Position numbers and translations under genes: made by a program | Assembly: GCA_951801675.1 (NCBI GenBank) | Contig: CATONX010000006.1 | Coordinates: forward strand, 43,859-107,858 | Origin: an uncultured Eubacteriales bacterium | GTDB lineage: Bacteria > Bacillota > Clostridia > Oscillospirales > Acutalibacteraceae | Direction: 5' to 3' | Length of the DNA: 64,000 nt | The notes under the pieces: model-generated | What the model saw: only the letters and a program-made list of their open reading frames with translations | Told to the model about the DNA's origin: nothing | The model's database searches: none | In this document: positions 45,348 through 55,084 of the stretch, piece by piece | How the letters are laid out: every line of letters begins with the position of its first letter | Position numbering within the stretch: position 1 is the first letter of the stretch

Positions 45348-46420
45348 CCTATCTTCTCCCCTTCCTTTAAGCTCTCCGAAAGCGCCGTCAGTACCGCCTC
45401 ATTCTCCGCTTCGCTGCCGGCGGAAATCCGCAGGCAGCCGTTTAGCTCCCGAATGGCCACGCCTTTTTCTCCCAGCGATTCAAAGAGCGAACGGGAGAGC
45501 GGCGTTTTTATCAGCACAAAATTTGTGCAGGTGGGGTAAACCCGGGTATCCGATTTGCCCGCAAAGAGCTCGGTGAGCCTTTCCTCAAGCTGGTCGCGAG
45601 ACTGCAAAATCCGGCGGATGCATTCACGGATATAGTCCGGGTATTTGAGAACCGCCGCCGCGATCTCCTGGGTCAAGGCGTTGACGTTATAGGGGGACTT
45701 GACCGCCCGCAGAGCGTTGGTAATCGTGTGGTTTGCCACGGCAAAGCCCAGCCGCAGAGCGGCCATGCCGAAGGCCTTTGAGCAGGTGCGCAGGATGATC
45801 AGATTATCGTAATCGCAGACCTCAGACAAAAGGGATTGATCCCAAAAGTCCATATAAGCTTCGTCCAACACCACAAGCGCTTCCACTGAGCGGATGAGCC
45901 GGCGGACATCCTCTCGTTTAAGACCCTGGCCGGTCGGGTTGCAGGGGTTCGAGAAGAAAACGGCCCGCACCTTTTCTTCCTTCGCTTTACGGATGACTTC
46001 ATCTACATCGATGGTCAGGTCCTCCCCCTTTGGCAGGACCAGCACCGGGTTTTCACAAATGCGGCTGTAAAAGCCGTACATGGAAAAGTCGGGTGCGATC
46101 ACCAGGACCCGCTCTCCCTTGCCTAGGAGGGCGGACACGATGAGCATAATCAGCTCATCCGAGCCGTTGCCCGCGGTCAGAAGGTCCGGGTCAATCCCGT
46201 AAAAGGAGGCGTACCGTTCCCGCACCGTTTTGGCGGTCACATCCGGGTAACGGTTAAAATCAAAGGTACTGATGATCTCGTAAAGCTCCATGCGAAGCCA
46301 GTCGGGAAAGTTCAAATAGGATTCGTTGGCGTCCAGGCGGACCGAAAAGGTCCCGGCCACCGGCTCATAGGGGGTCAGCCCCGCAAGCTTTTCGTGCAAG
46401 GTATAGGACAACGGACACAC
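45329..46420 (-). CDS. hisC: Histidinol-phosphate aminotransferase
   Basis: A 363-residue class II PLP transaminase. PLP-binding features: AGNGSDELIMLI, FFSNPCNPTGQGL, VLDEAYMDF and Lys in LRTCSKAFGMAALRLGFA. GTG start eight bases or fewer from AGGGGCGG; a TTG three codons in is possible. Confidence 0.95.
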   Translation of the reverse strand: MCPLSYTLHEKLAGLTPYEPVAGTFSVRLDANESYLNFPDWLRMELYEIISTFDFNRYPDVTAKTVRERYASFYGIDPDLLTAGNGSDELIMLIVSALLGKGERVLVIAPDFSMYGFYSRICENPVLVLPKGEDLTIDVDEVIRKAKEEKVRAVFFSNPCNPTGQGLKREDVRRLIRSVEALVVLDEAYMDFWDQSLLSEVCDYDNLIILRTCSKAFGMAALRLGFAVANHTITNALRAVKSPYNVNALTQEIAAAVLKYPDYIRECIRRILQSRDQLEERLTELFAGKSDTRVYPTCTNFVLIKTPLSRSLFESLGEKGVAIRELNGCLRISAGSEAENEAVLTALSESLKEGEKIGCEPQK

Positions 46421-46438
46421 CGCCCCTTCATTTCAGAT

Positions 46439-47722
46439 TCAAAACCGCACCTCAATGGAATTGGCATGGGCGGTCAGCCCCTCGGTCCGCGCGATGGCGG
46501 TAATGTTGTCCTTCGCGTCCTGGAGGGCCTTTTCCGTGTAATAGATAAAGCTGGATTTTTTCACAAAGCTGTCCACCGACAAGGGCGAGAAAAACCGGGC
46601 CGTACCAGAAGTGGGCAGCACATGGTTGGGACCGGCGTAATAATCGCCCAGCGGCTCAGGGCTGTAGTTTCCAAGAAAGACCGAGCCCGCGTTATCCAAA
46701 CGTCCAATGTACTCCATGGGGTTCTCCACGCAGAATTCCAGATGCTCGGGGGCCAGGTCGTTGGCGAAGTCCACCGCTTCGTCCAAATCGTGGCACACCA
46801 AAATAGCGCCGTAGTCGGTCAGAGACTTTTCGATGATCTCTTTTCTCGACAGGGTTTGGATCTGCCTCTCAATTTCCTTTACTGTCTCTTCGGCTACCCG
46901 TTTTGAGGTGGTCAGCAGAATGGCCGACGCCATCACGTCGTGCTCGGCCTGGCTCATCAGGTCCGCCGCCACGAATTTGGGGTTGGCGGAATCGTCCGCC
47001 ACCACCAGAATTTCGCTGGGCCCGGCCACCATGTCGATGTCGACTACACCATATAACAGACGCTTGGCGGTGGCCACAAAGATGTTCCCCGGGCCGACGA
47101 TTTTGTCCACCTTCGGGATTTTCTCCGTCCCATAAGCCAGGGCCGCCACCGCCTGGGCGCCGCCCACCAGAAACACCCGGTCCACCCCGGCGATGGCCGC
47201 GGCGGCCAGAATGTCGGGGTTCGGGCGGCCGTCCTTGCCGGGCGGGGTGACCATGATGATCTCCTCCACCCCGGCGATGCGGGCGGGAATGGCGTTCATC
47301 AGCACCGAGGAGGGATACGCGGCCGTGCCGCCGGGCACATAGATGCCCACCCGGGAAAGGCCGCGGATGCGCTGGCCCAGAATCACGCCGTCCGGTTTCG
47401 TTTGAAGCCAGCTTTGCTGCTTTTGACGGGTATGGAAATCCTCAATGTTCTCCGCCGCCCGGTACAAGGCTTCCACAAACTCCCCGTCGCACTCGCCCAC
47501 CGCGTCCTCCAGGACGGAGTGGGGGATTTCCAAGTGCTCGGGCGCCTGGCCGTCAAACTTGACGGTATATTCCTTCACGGCTTCGTCGCCGCGTTCTTTG
47601 ACTTCTCTAAGAATTTCGTTGACGATCTCCATGATTTCGGGAGCCGTCTCCCGGCTGCGGGTTTTCAGATCGTCAATGAGCTGCTGCTCCATGATCCCGT
47701 CCGCCATAGTAATCTTCAGCAT
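46439..47722 (-). CDS. hisD: Histidinol dehydrogenase
   Basis: A 427-residue zinc enzyme for the last two oxidations to histidine. Seen: GGTAAYPSSVLMNAIPARIAG-type core, DMVAGPSEILVVAD, LMSQAEHDVMASA and the C-terminal NHVLPTSGTARFFSPL. ATG at 47722 is about eight bases from AAGGACGG; an in-frame GTG overlapping the hisG stop is an alternative. Confidence 0.96.
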   Translation of the reverse strand: MLKITMADGIMEQQLIDDLKTRSRETAPEIMEIVNEILREVKERGDEAVKEYTVKFDGQAPEHLEIPHSVLEDAVGECDGEFVEALYRAAENIEDFHTRQKQQSWLQTKPDGVILGQRIRGLSRVGIYVPGGTAAYPSSVLMNAIPARIAGVEEIIMVTPPGKDGRPNPDILAAAAIAGVDRVFLVGGAQAVAALAYGTEKIPKVDKIVGPGNIFVATAKRLLYGVVDIDMVAGPSEILVVADDSANPKFVAADLMSQAEHDVMASAILLTTSKRVAEETVKEIERQIQTLSRKEIIEKSLTDYGAILVCHDLDEAVDFANDLAPEHLEFCVENPMEYIGRLDNAGSVFLGNYSPEPLGDYYAGPNHVLPTSGTARFFSPLSVDSFVKKSSFIYYTEKALQDAKDNITAIARTEGLTAHANSIEVRF

Positions 47723-47727
47723 GGGAT

Positions 47728-48369
47728 TCACCGTCCTTTTTCAGAAAGCGCTGCTTCCATCTGGGAAAGAAGCGCCTCGATTTCTTCCTTGCGCAGCTTC
47801 ATGCTGGCGGTGTTGACAATCAGTCGGGCGGAAATAGGGGTGATCTCTTCGATCACTCTAAGCCCGTTTTCCTTTAAGGTGGACCCGGTCTCCACAATGT
47901 CCACAATGGCGTCCGAGAGCCCCAACAGCGGGGCCAGCTCCACCGAGCCTTCGATTTTGATCACGTTTACGTCCATCGCCTTGCTTTCAAAGAAGGCGCG
48001 GGCCACATTGGGGTATTTGGTGGCGATGGTCTTTTCCCGGTAGCCGGAATAAAAGTCCTTGTCCTTCGGGCCCGCCAGGGCAAACCGGCACCGGCCGAAC
48101 CCTAAGTCCATCACCTCGTAAAAGCTGCCGGAGTATTCGAGAATGGTGTCCCGGCCGACTACCCCTAAGTCGCACACACCGTGCTCTACGTAGGTAATCA
48201 CGTCCGCCGCCTTACAAAGGACGGCCTCTACGCTTCCATCCCCCACCGGCAGAATCAGCCGGCGGCCTTTGTTGTGCAGGGCCTCGCAGTCTTTTCCCAT
48301 TAGCTCAAAAAGCCCAACTGTGTCCTTTTCCAATCGGCCCTTGGTTAGAGCGATACGAAGCGGTTTCAT
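47728..48369 (-). CDS. hisG: ATP phosphoribosyltransferase, short form
   Basis: A 213-residue HisG_S, the first pathway enzyme, lacking the C-terminal regulatory domain. Seen: MKPLRIALTKGRLEKD, VGDGSVEAVLCKAADV, GVCDLGVVGRDTILE and DIVETGSTLKENGL. It needs the HisZ subunit, whose gene overlaps its start by four bases. Start after GAGGGGGAC. Confidence 0.96.
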   Translation of the reverse strand: MKPLRIALTKGRLEKDTVGLFELMGKDCEALHNKGRRLILPVGDGSVEAVLCKAADVITYVEHGVCDLGVVGRDTILEYSGSFYEVMDLGFGRCRFALAGPKDKDFYSGYREKTIATKYPNVARAFFESKAMDVNVIKIEGSVELAPLLGLSDAIVDIVETGSTLKENGLRVIEEITPISARLIVNTASMKLRKEEIEALLSQMEAALSEKGR

Positions 48370-49577
48370 TTTGTGTCCCCCTCTCTGGTTTCGATGGTGC
48401 GGCACCCCTCTTCCACCACGTCCACCCTTTGGATGCCGTGGGCTTTCGCATACGTGAGCGTATCGGCAAGGGTATCGAACACGCTGCTTTCACAGCGAAC
48501 ACCCTCTTCCATTAAGTCTCGCATGTGGCACAGCGCTTCCATTTCAAACCCGTCCTCCCCAAAGACCAGCACCTGGGCCGCTTTAGGAGGGGTGACCTCG
48601 CCCCGCTCGAGCATGGCACGCACCAGGGAATCCACGTTGACGCCGAAGCCGGTAGCCGGCTGAGGGCAGCCGAACTCCGACAGCAGCCGGTCATACCGGC
48701 CGCCGGAAAGCACCGTGTCTCCATACCCGCGCATATAGCCGCGGAAAATGACGCCGGTGTAGTAGTTATTTTGATGAACAAGACCCAAATCAATGCGGAT
48801 TCTTCCGTTTAAGCCCAGTTTGCATAAATCCCGGTAAACTTCCTTTAAGTAGGTAAGCGGCGCTTCCACTTCCTTGCCGCAAAGCTCGGCCGCTTTTTCG
48901 AATATCTCTTCCCCGCCGAAAAGCCTCGGGAGTGCGCGGATGGCCCGCACCGCCGGGGAATCCTCCATGGTGTCCAGCAAATCGTTTAATGCCGCGTAGT
49001 TCTTCGCTTCAATGAGGCTACGCACCTGCTCGACCCCGTCCTCGTCCACCGGCAGGCCCAAAGCGAGACTTTTGAAAAATCCCGCGTGCCCCAGCTCTAC
49101 AATGTACTCAGGCGCGCCGCAGGCTTCCAGCGCGTCGATGGCGGTGACGATGACCTCCAGGTCCGCCCGGCGCCCGCAAGCACCGATCAATTCAATCCCC
49201 GCCTGGGAGAACTGGTCGTTTCGCCCTTTTAAGCTGGGGTTGACCCGGTACACGTTCTGCTGATAAAAAAGCCGGAGAGGCAGCGTTTCGTCTTTGAGAC
49301 GGGTCGCCGCCAGGCGGGCGATGGGCATGGTGCAGTCAGGCCGCAGCACCATCAGCCGCCCCTTCTGGTCCGACAGCTTATACATCCATTCCAGCGGCAT
49401 GGAAACCGAATCGCAGTCGAACACGTCGGAAAATTCCAGGCTGGGGGTTTCCACTTCGTTGTATCCCCGCTCCTCAAAGAGCTTTGTCAGCAGCGTTCCC
49501 ACCCGGCGGTGGGCCTTGCACTCTTCAAACAGCAGGTCCCGGGTTCCTTCCGGGGTAATTTTGGCATAGTTGCGCAT
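48366..49577 (-). CDS. hisZ: ATP phosphoribosyltransferase regulatory subunit
   Basis: A 403-residue HisRS paralogue. It has class II synthetase motifs (PEGTRDLLFEE, RLFYQQNVYRVNPS, GGRYDRLLSEFG), but the neighbourhood and divergent motif 2 show it is HisZ rather than HisRS. It forms the feedback-regulated complex with short HisG. First gene of the operon, start after GGAGAG. Confidence 0.93.
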   Translation of the reverse strand: MRNYAKITPEGTRDLLFEECKAHRRVGTLLTKLFEERGYNEVETPSLEFSDVFDCDSVSMPLEWMYKLSDQKGRLMVLRPDCTMPIARLAATRLKDETLPLRLFYQQNVYRVNPSLKGRNDQFSQAGIELIGACGRRADLEVIVTAIDALEACGAPEYIVELGHAGFFKSLALGLPVDEDGVEQVRSLIEAKNYAALNDLLDTMEDSPAVRAIRALPRLFGGEEIFEKAAELCGKEVEAPLTYLKEVYRDLCKLGLNGRIRIDLGLVHQNNYYTGVIFRGYMRGYGDTVLSGGRYDRLLSEFGCPQPATGFGVNVDSLVRAMLERGEVTPPKAAQVLVFGEDGFEMEALCHMRDLMEEGVRCESSVFDTLADTLTYAKAHGIQRVDVVEEGCRTIETREGDTK

Positions 49578-49609
49578 GTGGTTCTCTCCATTCACTTTAA
49601 CGTGCTAAT

Positions 49610-49638
49610 ATGATAGCATAGTAGCAAAACACTGTCAA
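49610..49638 (-). promoter_or_regulatory. Promoter of the his operon
   Basis: On the minus strand TTGACA (complement of 49633-49638), a 17-bp spacer and TATCAT (complement of 49610-49615). The leader is only about 30 nt, so no T-box or attenuator fits; regulation is probably by feedback on HisG/HisZ or by a repressor. Confidence 0.75.
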
Positions 49639-49651
49639 GGGATTTTTCCCA

Positions 49652-52600
49652 TTAAAACAGGGTCATCTGGCTGGTGGCGGGCAAGCCGTCGAGCACGTGC
49701 AGCGCCGCCAGCGATTCGATCACCGATTTGGACACGCCCGCCCGGTTTTGCAGGTCGTCCACCGAGATGTATTTGCCGCCCGAATCCTTGGCCGCCGCCA
49801 GCGATTCCGCCGCCGAGCCGCCGATGCCCTTGACCGCGCCGAAGGGAAGCCGGATTTTCTCGTCCTCGATGAGGTACTTATGCGAGTCGGACTTGTATAA
49901 ATCCACCGGCAGGAAGGTGATCCCCCTGGCCAGCATTTCCATGATGATCTGCAAATTGGAGAACAGGTCCTGGTCCTTGGCGGTGGCTTCCTTGCCCTTT
50001 GCTTTAATGGCGTCCATCCGCCTGCGGACCATGGCCGCACCGCTGACCGCCGCCTCGGCGTCAAAATCCCCGCCGCGCACGGTAAAGTAAGCCGCGTAAT
50101 AAGCCACCGGCTTATGCACCTTGTACCAGCCCAGGCGCAGCGCCGCAATGACATAGGCCGCCGCATGGGCTTTCGGGAACATGTACTTGATCTTCATACA
50201 GGAATCGATGTACCACTGGGGGACGTTGTGCTCGCGCATGGCGGCGAAATGCTCCTCGGTGAGAAGCTTTGTGGCCTTGCCCTTTCGCACGATTTCCATG
50301 ATCTTAAAGGCCATGCTGGGATCGAGTCCCTTGTGCATCAGGTAGGTCATGATGCTGTCACGGGTACCGATGACTTCGGAAATGGTGCAGGTGCCGTTTT
50401 TGATAAGCTCCTGGGCGTTTCCCAGCCACACGTCGGTACCGTGGGACAAACCGGAAATCTGCAAAAGGTCCGCAAAGCTTTTGGGCTGAGAGTCAATGAG
50501 CATCTGGCGCACGAAATTCGTGCCCATCTCCGGCAAAGAGAGGGTGCCGGTGTTGCAGTCGATTTCCTCCGCCGTCACCCCCAAGGGCTCCGGCGACGTA
50601 AAGAGCTTGATGACCTCTTCGTCGCTGGTGGAAACCTCCATAACCGGGATGCCGGTGAATTCCTCCAGATATTTATAGATGGTCGGAACATCGTGCCCAA
50701 GAATGTCCAGCTTTAAAATGGTATCGTGGATGGCGTGGAAGTCGAAGTGGGTGGTGACAATGTCCGAGTCCGCCGCGTCCGCCGGGTGCTGGACCGGAGT
50801 AAAGTCCTCCACCACCTTGTTGCGCGGCACGACCACCATACCGCCGGGGTGCTGGCCGGTGGTGCGCTTGACGCCGGTGCAGCCGTTGGTAAGCCGGGCA
50901 ATTTCCGCCTTATGCACCGTCATTTCCCGTTCATCCAAGTATTTGCGCACATAACCGAAGGCTGTTTTTTCCGCCACCGTGGAGATGGTGCCGGCCTTGA
51001 ACACGTTTTCGCTGCCGAACAGCTCTTCGGTGTATTTATGGGCATAGGGCTGGTATTCACCGGAGAAGTTTAAGTCGATATCGGGGGACTTGTCCCCCTT
51101 AAACCCCAGGAAGGTCTCGAATGGGATTTCGTGCCCGTCCCGGTTATACTGCGTGCCGCAGCTCGGACAAGTTTTGGGCGGCAGGTCGAACCCGGAGCCG
51201 ATGGAGCCGTCGGTGATGAACTCGCTCTTTTTGCAGTTCGGGCAGACATAGTGGGGTGACAGGGGATTTACCTCCGAAATGCCCGCCATGGTGGCGGCAA
51301 AGGAAGAGCCCACCGAACCACGGGAACCGACCAGGTACCCATGGGCCTCCGAGTCGGCCACCAGCTTTTGGGCGGTGATGTACATTACCGAGAACCCGTG
51401 CTTGATGATGGAGTCGAGCTCCCGTTTGAGCCGGTCCTCCACAAGGCCCGGCAGCGGATCTCCGTAGACCTCCTTGGCCTTCGCCCAGCAGATGCGCTGC
51501 AGCTCCTCGTCCGACCCTTCGATGGACGGAGGGAAGGTTCCTTCCGGGATGGGGCGCATGGGCTCGCACAGGTCGGCAATCTTGTTGGTGTTCTCCACCA
51601 CTACCTCATAGGCTTTTTTCTCGCCCAGGTACTGGAATTCCTTGAGCATTTCGTCGGTGGTGCGAAAATACAAAGGCGGCTGGTTATCCGCGTCCTGAAA
51701 GCCTTGGCCCGCCATCAGAATCCGGCGGAACACCTCGTCCTCCTTGTTCTGGAAATGCACGTCACAGGTGGCCACCACCGGGATGTGCAGCTTTTCGCCT
51801 AAGGAGACAATGGTGCGGTTGTGCTTTCGAAGCTCTTCCTCGTCCGCCGCTTTACCGGTGCGGATCATGAACTCGTTGTTGGCGATGGGCTGGATTTCCA
51901 GATAGTCGTAAAACCTAGCAATGTCGCAAAGCTCGCCCCACTGCCGCCCCAGGCTCACCGCCTCGTACAGCTCGCCCGCCTCGCAGGCGCTGCCAATGAT
52001 GAGCCCTTCCCGGTACCGGGTCAGCTCGCTTCTGGGAATGCGGGGCTTTTTATAGTAATACTTGAGGTTCGATAACGAGATGAGCTTATAAAGATTTTTA
52101 AGCCCCACGTAATTCTTCGCCAAGATAATCATGTGGTAAGGGCGCAGCTTCTTAATATCCCCGCCCGCCAGGGCGGAGTTAATCTGGGAAACCGACTGGA
52201 TCTTCGACTCCCCTTGCATCATCAAAAGAAGCTTCTGAAAGATGGCGGCCAGCATTGCCGCGTCGTCGCAGGCCCGGTGATGGTTGAACTTTCCTAGCTT
52301 CAAATGATCGGCTACCGTGTTGAGCTTGTGGTTTTTAATGTTCGGCAGCAGCTTTCGGCAGATGGGAACCGTATCGATGGAGGTATTGGCAAAGGAAAGC
52401 TTGCACCGCTTGGCCGCCGCTTTGACAAAGGACGTGTCAAAGGGTGCATTGTGGGCCACCAAGGGCGCATCGCCGCAAAAGTCGAGAAACTGTTTTAACG
52501 CCTCCTCTTCCAGCGGCGCGTCCTTGACCATGTCGTTGGTGATGCCGGTAAGCTCCGTAATTTTTGGGGGAATGGGAATCTGAGGGTTGACGAAGGTGTT

Positions 52601-54013
52601 AAACTCCGCCTTCTTTTCCCCCTTCACCATCTTCACCGCGCCGATTTCCGTAATCCGTTCATTCTGGGCGTTGAGGCCGGTGGTCTCTAAGTCAAACACG
52701 ATAAACTCCCCGTCAAAGGGCGTGTCCGCACTGCCGGATACGGCGGGAACCTCGTCGTTGACGTAGTAAGCCTCCACGCCGTAGAGAACCTTGAAGTCGT
52801 TCCCCACCGCGGCAGCCGCGTTCATAGCCTCAGGGAACGCCTGGGCCACCCCGTGGTCGGTCACCGCCACCGCCTTATGCCCCAGACTGGCGGCGAACTT
52901 AATGAGCTTTTCCGCCGGGGTCATGCCGTCCATAGCGGACATGTTGGTATGCATATGCAGCTCGACCCGCTTTTTCTCCGCTTTGTCCTCTTTTTTGCGG
53001 CGCTTGACAATGGAAATGTGTTTCGCGTCAAAGGTATATTCGTGCACATAGGTGTCATAGGTGTACTGCCCTTTGAGCAGCACGCAGACCCCGTTTTTCA
53101 GGTCCTCGAATTCCTGGAGATTCTTGACCCGGCCGGTAAACTGCACGATCTTCACAGACGTGGAAGAAGTCAGGTCGGTGATGTTAAAAGAGGTGATGCG
53201 GGCTTTGCCGGACTTGGTGTCTCGCGACTCAAAGTCGAAGATTTCACCCCAGACGGTGTATTCTCCCGGCTCAGGCGGCAGGTCTTTGAGGGAAATGGGC
53301 GGGTCGTTGATGGGCTTGCCGTACACCACCTGGGCGGTTTCCATGAGGATGGGAAGGTTTCTAGGCAGGTTGCCGGGTATCCGCCGCACGGGAGCGCGGC
53401 GCTTTGGCGCCTGCCTCTCGGCAGGGACCGGCATATTAGACGGCGCGGCAAAGGACGGTTCTTTTTCCGGAGGCACGTCCGTGTCCATGGGGAACGGGAC
53501 CCGCTCCTCCGCCCGCGGCGGCGCGGGGATGACCTCGTCGGTTTCGGTCACACCGGCAAAGGCCACCTTCACCCGTTTGCCGTACTGTTCATAGATCAAG
53601 GATGCCAGCGCCTTGTCGCACCCGGTGGACTCCAGGATATTGAGCCCCCCGTGGGTCAGGGTAATGGTGACCATCTCCCCTTCCACCGCCATGGCAGCCC
53701 CTTCAAAGGTACCGTTTACCGCGGCGTTCTTGCGCTTTAGGTAGAATACCACGCTGTCGAGCACCTCCGGACACAGCGCTTCCCCTGGAAAGCTCGGCGC
53801 AATCTGCACCGCTGCGCCTAACCCCTTTCTAATGTCCTCCTCCGCTTCACAGAGAACAGAATGCGCAACAAAGCATGGAAATGCCGTTTGGATTTCCATG
53901 CTTTTGTTCTTTTCCCGGTATTTGATTTTTTGGATTTCTCCGCAAGCAAGCAGTTCTCTGCTCGCTTCCTTCGTTATGTAACCGCCGAAGACTTCGGCAA
54001 ATGTATTGCTCAA
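49652..54013 (-). CDS. polC: DNA polymerase III alpha subunit, Gram-positive PolC
   Basis: A 1,453-residue replicative polymerase. Order: N-terminal domain, OB fold (EYTVWGEIFDFESRD), PHP domain (VELHMHTNMSAMDG), proofreading exonuclease inserted in it (VFDLETTGL, HNAPFDTSF), zinc-binding CPNCKK and CPSCGTQ, catalytic PDIDLNFSGEY and GSRGSVGSSFAATM, then a helix-hairpin-helix end. Diagnostic of Firmicutes. The start is not obvious: I chose TTG at 54013 after GGGTGG, just past the ispG stop; the open frame continues upstream inside ispG. Confidence 0.95.
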   Translation of the reverse strand: MSNTFAEVFGGYITKEASRELLACGEIQKIKYREKNKSMEIQTAFPCFVAHSVLCEAEEDIRKGLGAAVQIAPSFPGEALCPEVLDSVVFYLKRKNAAVNGTFEGAAMAVEGEMVTITLTHGGLNILESTGCDKALASLIYEQYGKRVKVAFAGVTETDEVIPAPPRAEERVPFPMDTDVPPEKEPSFAAPSNMPVPAERQAPKRRAPVRRIPGNLPRNLPILMETAQVVYGKPINDPPISLKDLPPEPGEYTVWGEIFDFESRDTKSGKARITSFNITDLTSSTSVKIVQFTGRVKNLQEFEDLKNGVCVLLKGQYTYDTYVHEYTFDAKHISIVKRRKKEDKAEKKRVELHMHTNMSAMDGMTPAEKLIKFAASLGHKAVAVTDHGVAQAFPEAMNAAAAVGNDFKVLYGVEAYYVNDEVPAVSGSADTPFDGEFIVFDLETTGLNAQNERITEIGAVKMVKGEKKAEFNTFVNPQIPIPPKITELTGITNDMVKDAPLEEEALKQFLDFCGDAPLVAHNAPFDTSFVKAAAKRCKLSFANTSIDTVPICRKLLPNIKNHKLNTVADHLKLGKFNHHRACDDAAMLAAIFQKLLLMMQGESKIQSVSQINSALAGGDIKKLRPYHMIILAKNYVGLKNLYKLISLSNLKYYYKKPRIPRSELTRYREGLIIGSACEAGELYEAVSLGRQWGELCDIARFYDYLEIQPIANNEFMIRTGKAADEEELRKHNRTIVSLGEKLHIPVVATCDVHFQNKEDEVFRRILMAGQGFQDADNQPPLYFRTTDEMLKEFQYLGEKKAYEVVVENTNKIADLCEPMRPIPEGTFPPSIEGSDEELQRICWAKAKEVYGDPLPGLVEDRLKRELDSIIKHGFSVMYITAQKLVADSEAHGYLVGSRGSVGSSFAATMAGISEVNPLSPHYVCPNCKKSEFITDGSIGSGFDLPPKTCPSCGTQYNRDGHEIPFETFLGFKGDKSPDIDLNFSGEYQPYAHKYTEELFGSENVFKAGTISTVAEKTAFGYVRKYLDEREMTVHKAEIARLTNGCTGVKRTTGQHPGGMVVVPRNKVVEDFTPVQHPADAADSDIVTTHFDFHAIHDTILKLDILGHDVPTIYKYLEEFTGIPVMEVSTSDEEVIKLFTSPEPLGVTAEEIDCNTGTLSLPEMGTNFVRQMLIDSQPKSFADLLQISGLSHGTDVWLGNAQELIKNGTCTISEVIGTRDSIMTYLMHKGLDPSMAFKIMEIVRKGKATKLLTEEHFAAMREHNVPQWYIDSCMKIKYMFPKAHAAAYVIAALRLGWYKVHKPVAYYAAYFTVRGGDFDAEAAVSGAAMVRRRMDAIKAKGKEATAKDQDLFSNLQIIMEMLARGITFLPVDLYKSDSHKYLIEDEKIRLPFGAVKGIGGSAAESLAAAKDSGGKYISVDDLQNRAGVSKSVIESLAALHVLDGLPATSQMTLF

Positions 54014-54033
54014 TGTATACCACCCAAATTCTC

Positions 54034-55083
54034 TTACATCCGTTCGATTTCCTTGACCAGTTCCTCCAAAAGCGCCTCCTCGGGCACCTTGCGGATGATT
54101 TCGCCCTTCTGAAAGAGCAGACCGCACCCGTCTCCGCCGGCAATGCCGATGTCCGCGTCCTTGGCTTCTCCCGGCCCGTTGACGGCGCAGCCCATAATCG
54201 CCACCTTAATATCCTTTTCGCAGCCGCGCAGCCGTTCCTCAGCGGCGCTGGCCAGCGCGATCAAATCGATCTTTGTCCGTCCGCAGGTGGGGCAGGACAC
54301 AAACCGGATTCCGCCCTTACGGATTCCAAGGCCCTTAAGCAAGTCCTTCGCGGCGTATACCTCCCGAACCGGGTCCGCCGTCAAGGACACCCGGATGGTG
54401 TCCCCGATCCCGTGAAGCAGCAAAGAACCGATTCCAGCGGAGGACTTGATGAGCCCCATGCGTTCGGTCCCCGCCTCGGTCACTCCCAGGTGAAGCGGAT
54501 AAGCGCATGCCTCAGCCGTCAGCTCATAGGCTTCTATCATGGTGGCCACGTCGGAAGACTTGATGGACAAAACAATATCGGTAAAATCGTTCTTTTCCAG
54601 CAGGGAGACGTGGTAAAGGGCGCTGTCGCGCATGCCTTCGGCGGTCACCCCGCCGTACCGGGCCAAAATGTCCTTTTCCAGCGACCCGGAATTGACCCCG
54701 ATGCGGATGGGGACCGACGCGTTCGCGCAGGCCTTCGCCACTGCCTTGACCCGGTCTTCCCCACCGATGTTGCCGGGATTTAACCGGATTTTATCCACCC
54801 CGGCCGCCACCGCTTCCAAAGCCAGCCGGTAGTCAAAATGAATGTCCGCCACGATCGGGGTGGAAACCGCTTCCTTCAAAGCAGCAATCAGCCGGACCGC
54901 CTCTTTGTCCGGTACCGCTGCCCGGATGATCTCACATCCGGCCGCCTCCAGCTCCTTCGCCTGGCGCACGCTTCCCTCGATGTCGTGGGCGGGCGTGTTG
55001 AGCATGGACTGGATGGATACCGGCGCGCCGCCGCCAATCGCCAGGTTCCCTACCCGGACCTGTTTCGAATTCCTTCGTTTCAT
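54034..55083 (-). CDS. ispG: HMBPP synthase (GcpE)
   Basis: A 349-residue iron-sulfur enzyme of the MEP pathway. Cluster cysteines in VSCPTCGRTKIDL and MGCAVNGPGEA; the N-terminal barrel has MLNTPAHDIEGSVRQ and DIHFDYRLALEA. Start after GGAGG. Lies between rseP and polC, the common Clostridia order. Confidence 0.96.
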   Translation of the reverse strand: MKRRNSKQVRVGNLAIGGGAPVSIQSMLNTPAHDIEGSVRQAKELEAAGCEIIRAAVPDKEAVRLIAALKEAVSTPIVADIHFDYRLALEAVAAGVDKIRLNPGNIGGEDRVKAVAKACANASVPIRIGVNSGSLEKDILARYGGVTAEGMRDSALYHVSLLEKNDFTDIVLSIKSSDVATMIEAYELTAEACAYPLHLGVTEAGTERMGLIKSSAGIGSLLLHGIGDTIRVSLTADPVREVYAAKDLLKGLGIRKGGIRFVSCPTCGRTKIDLIALASAAEERLRGCEKDIKVAIMGCAVNGPGEAKDADIGIAGGDGCGLLFQKGEIIRKVPEEALLEELVKEIERM

Positions 55084-55084
55084 G

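Noticed and set aside
48366..49577. Annotation as histidyl-tRNA synthetase
   Set aside because: Position at the head of a his operon next to a short-form hisG and divergent synthetase motifs fit HisZ.
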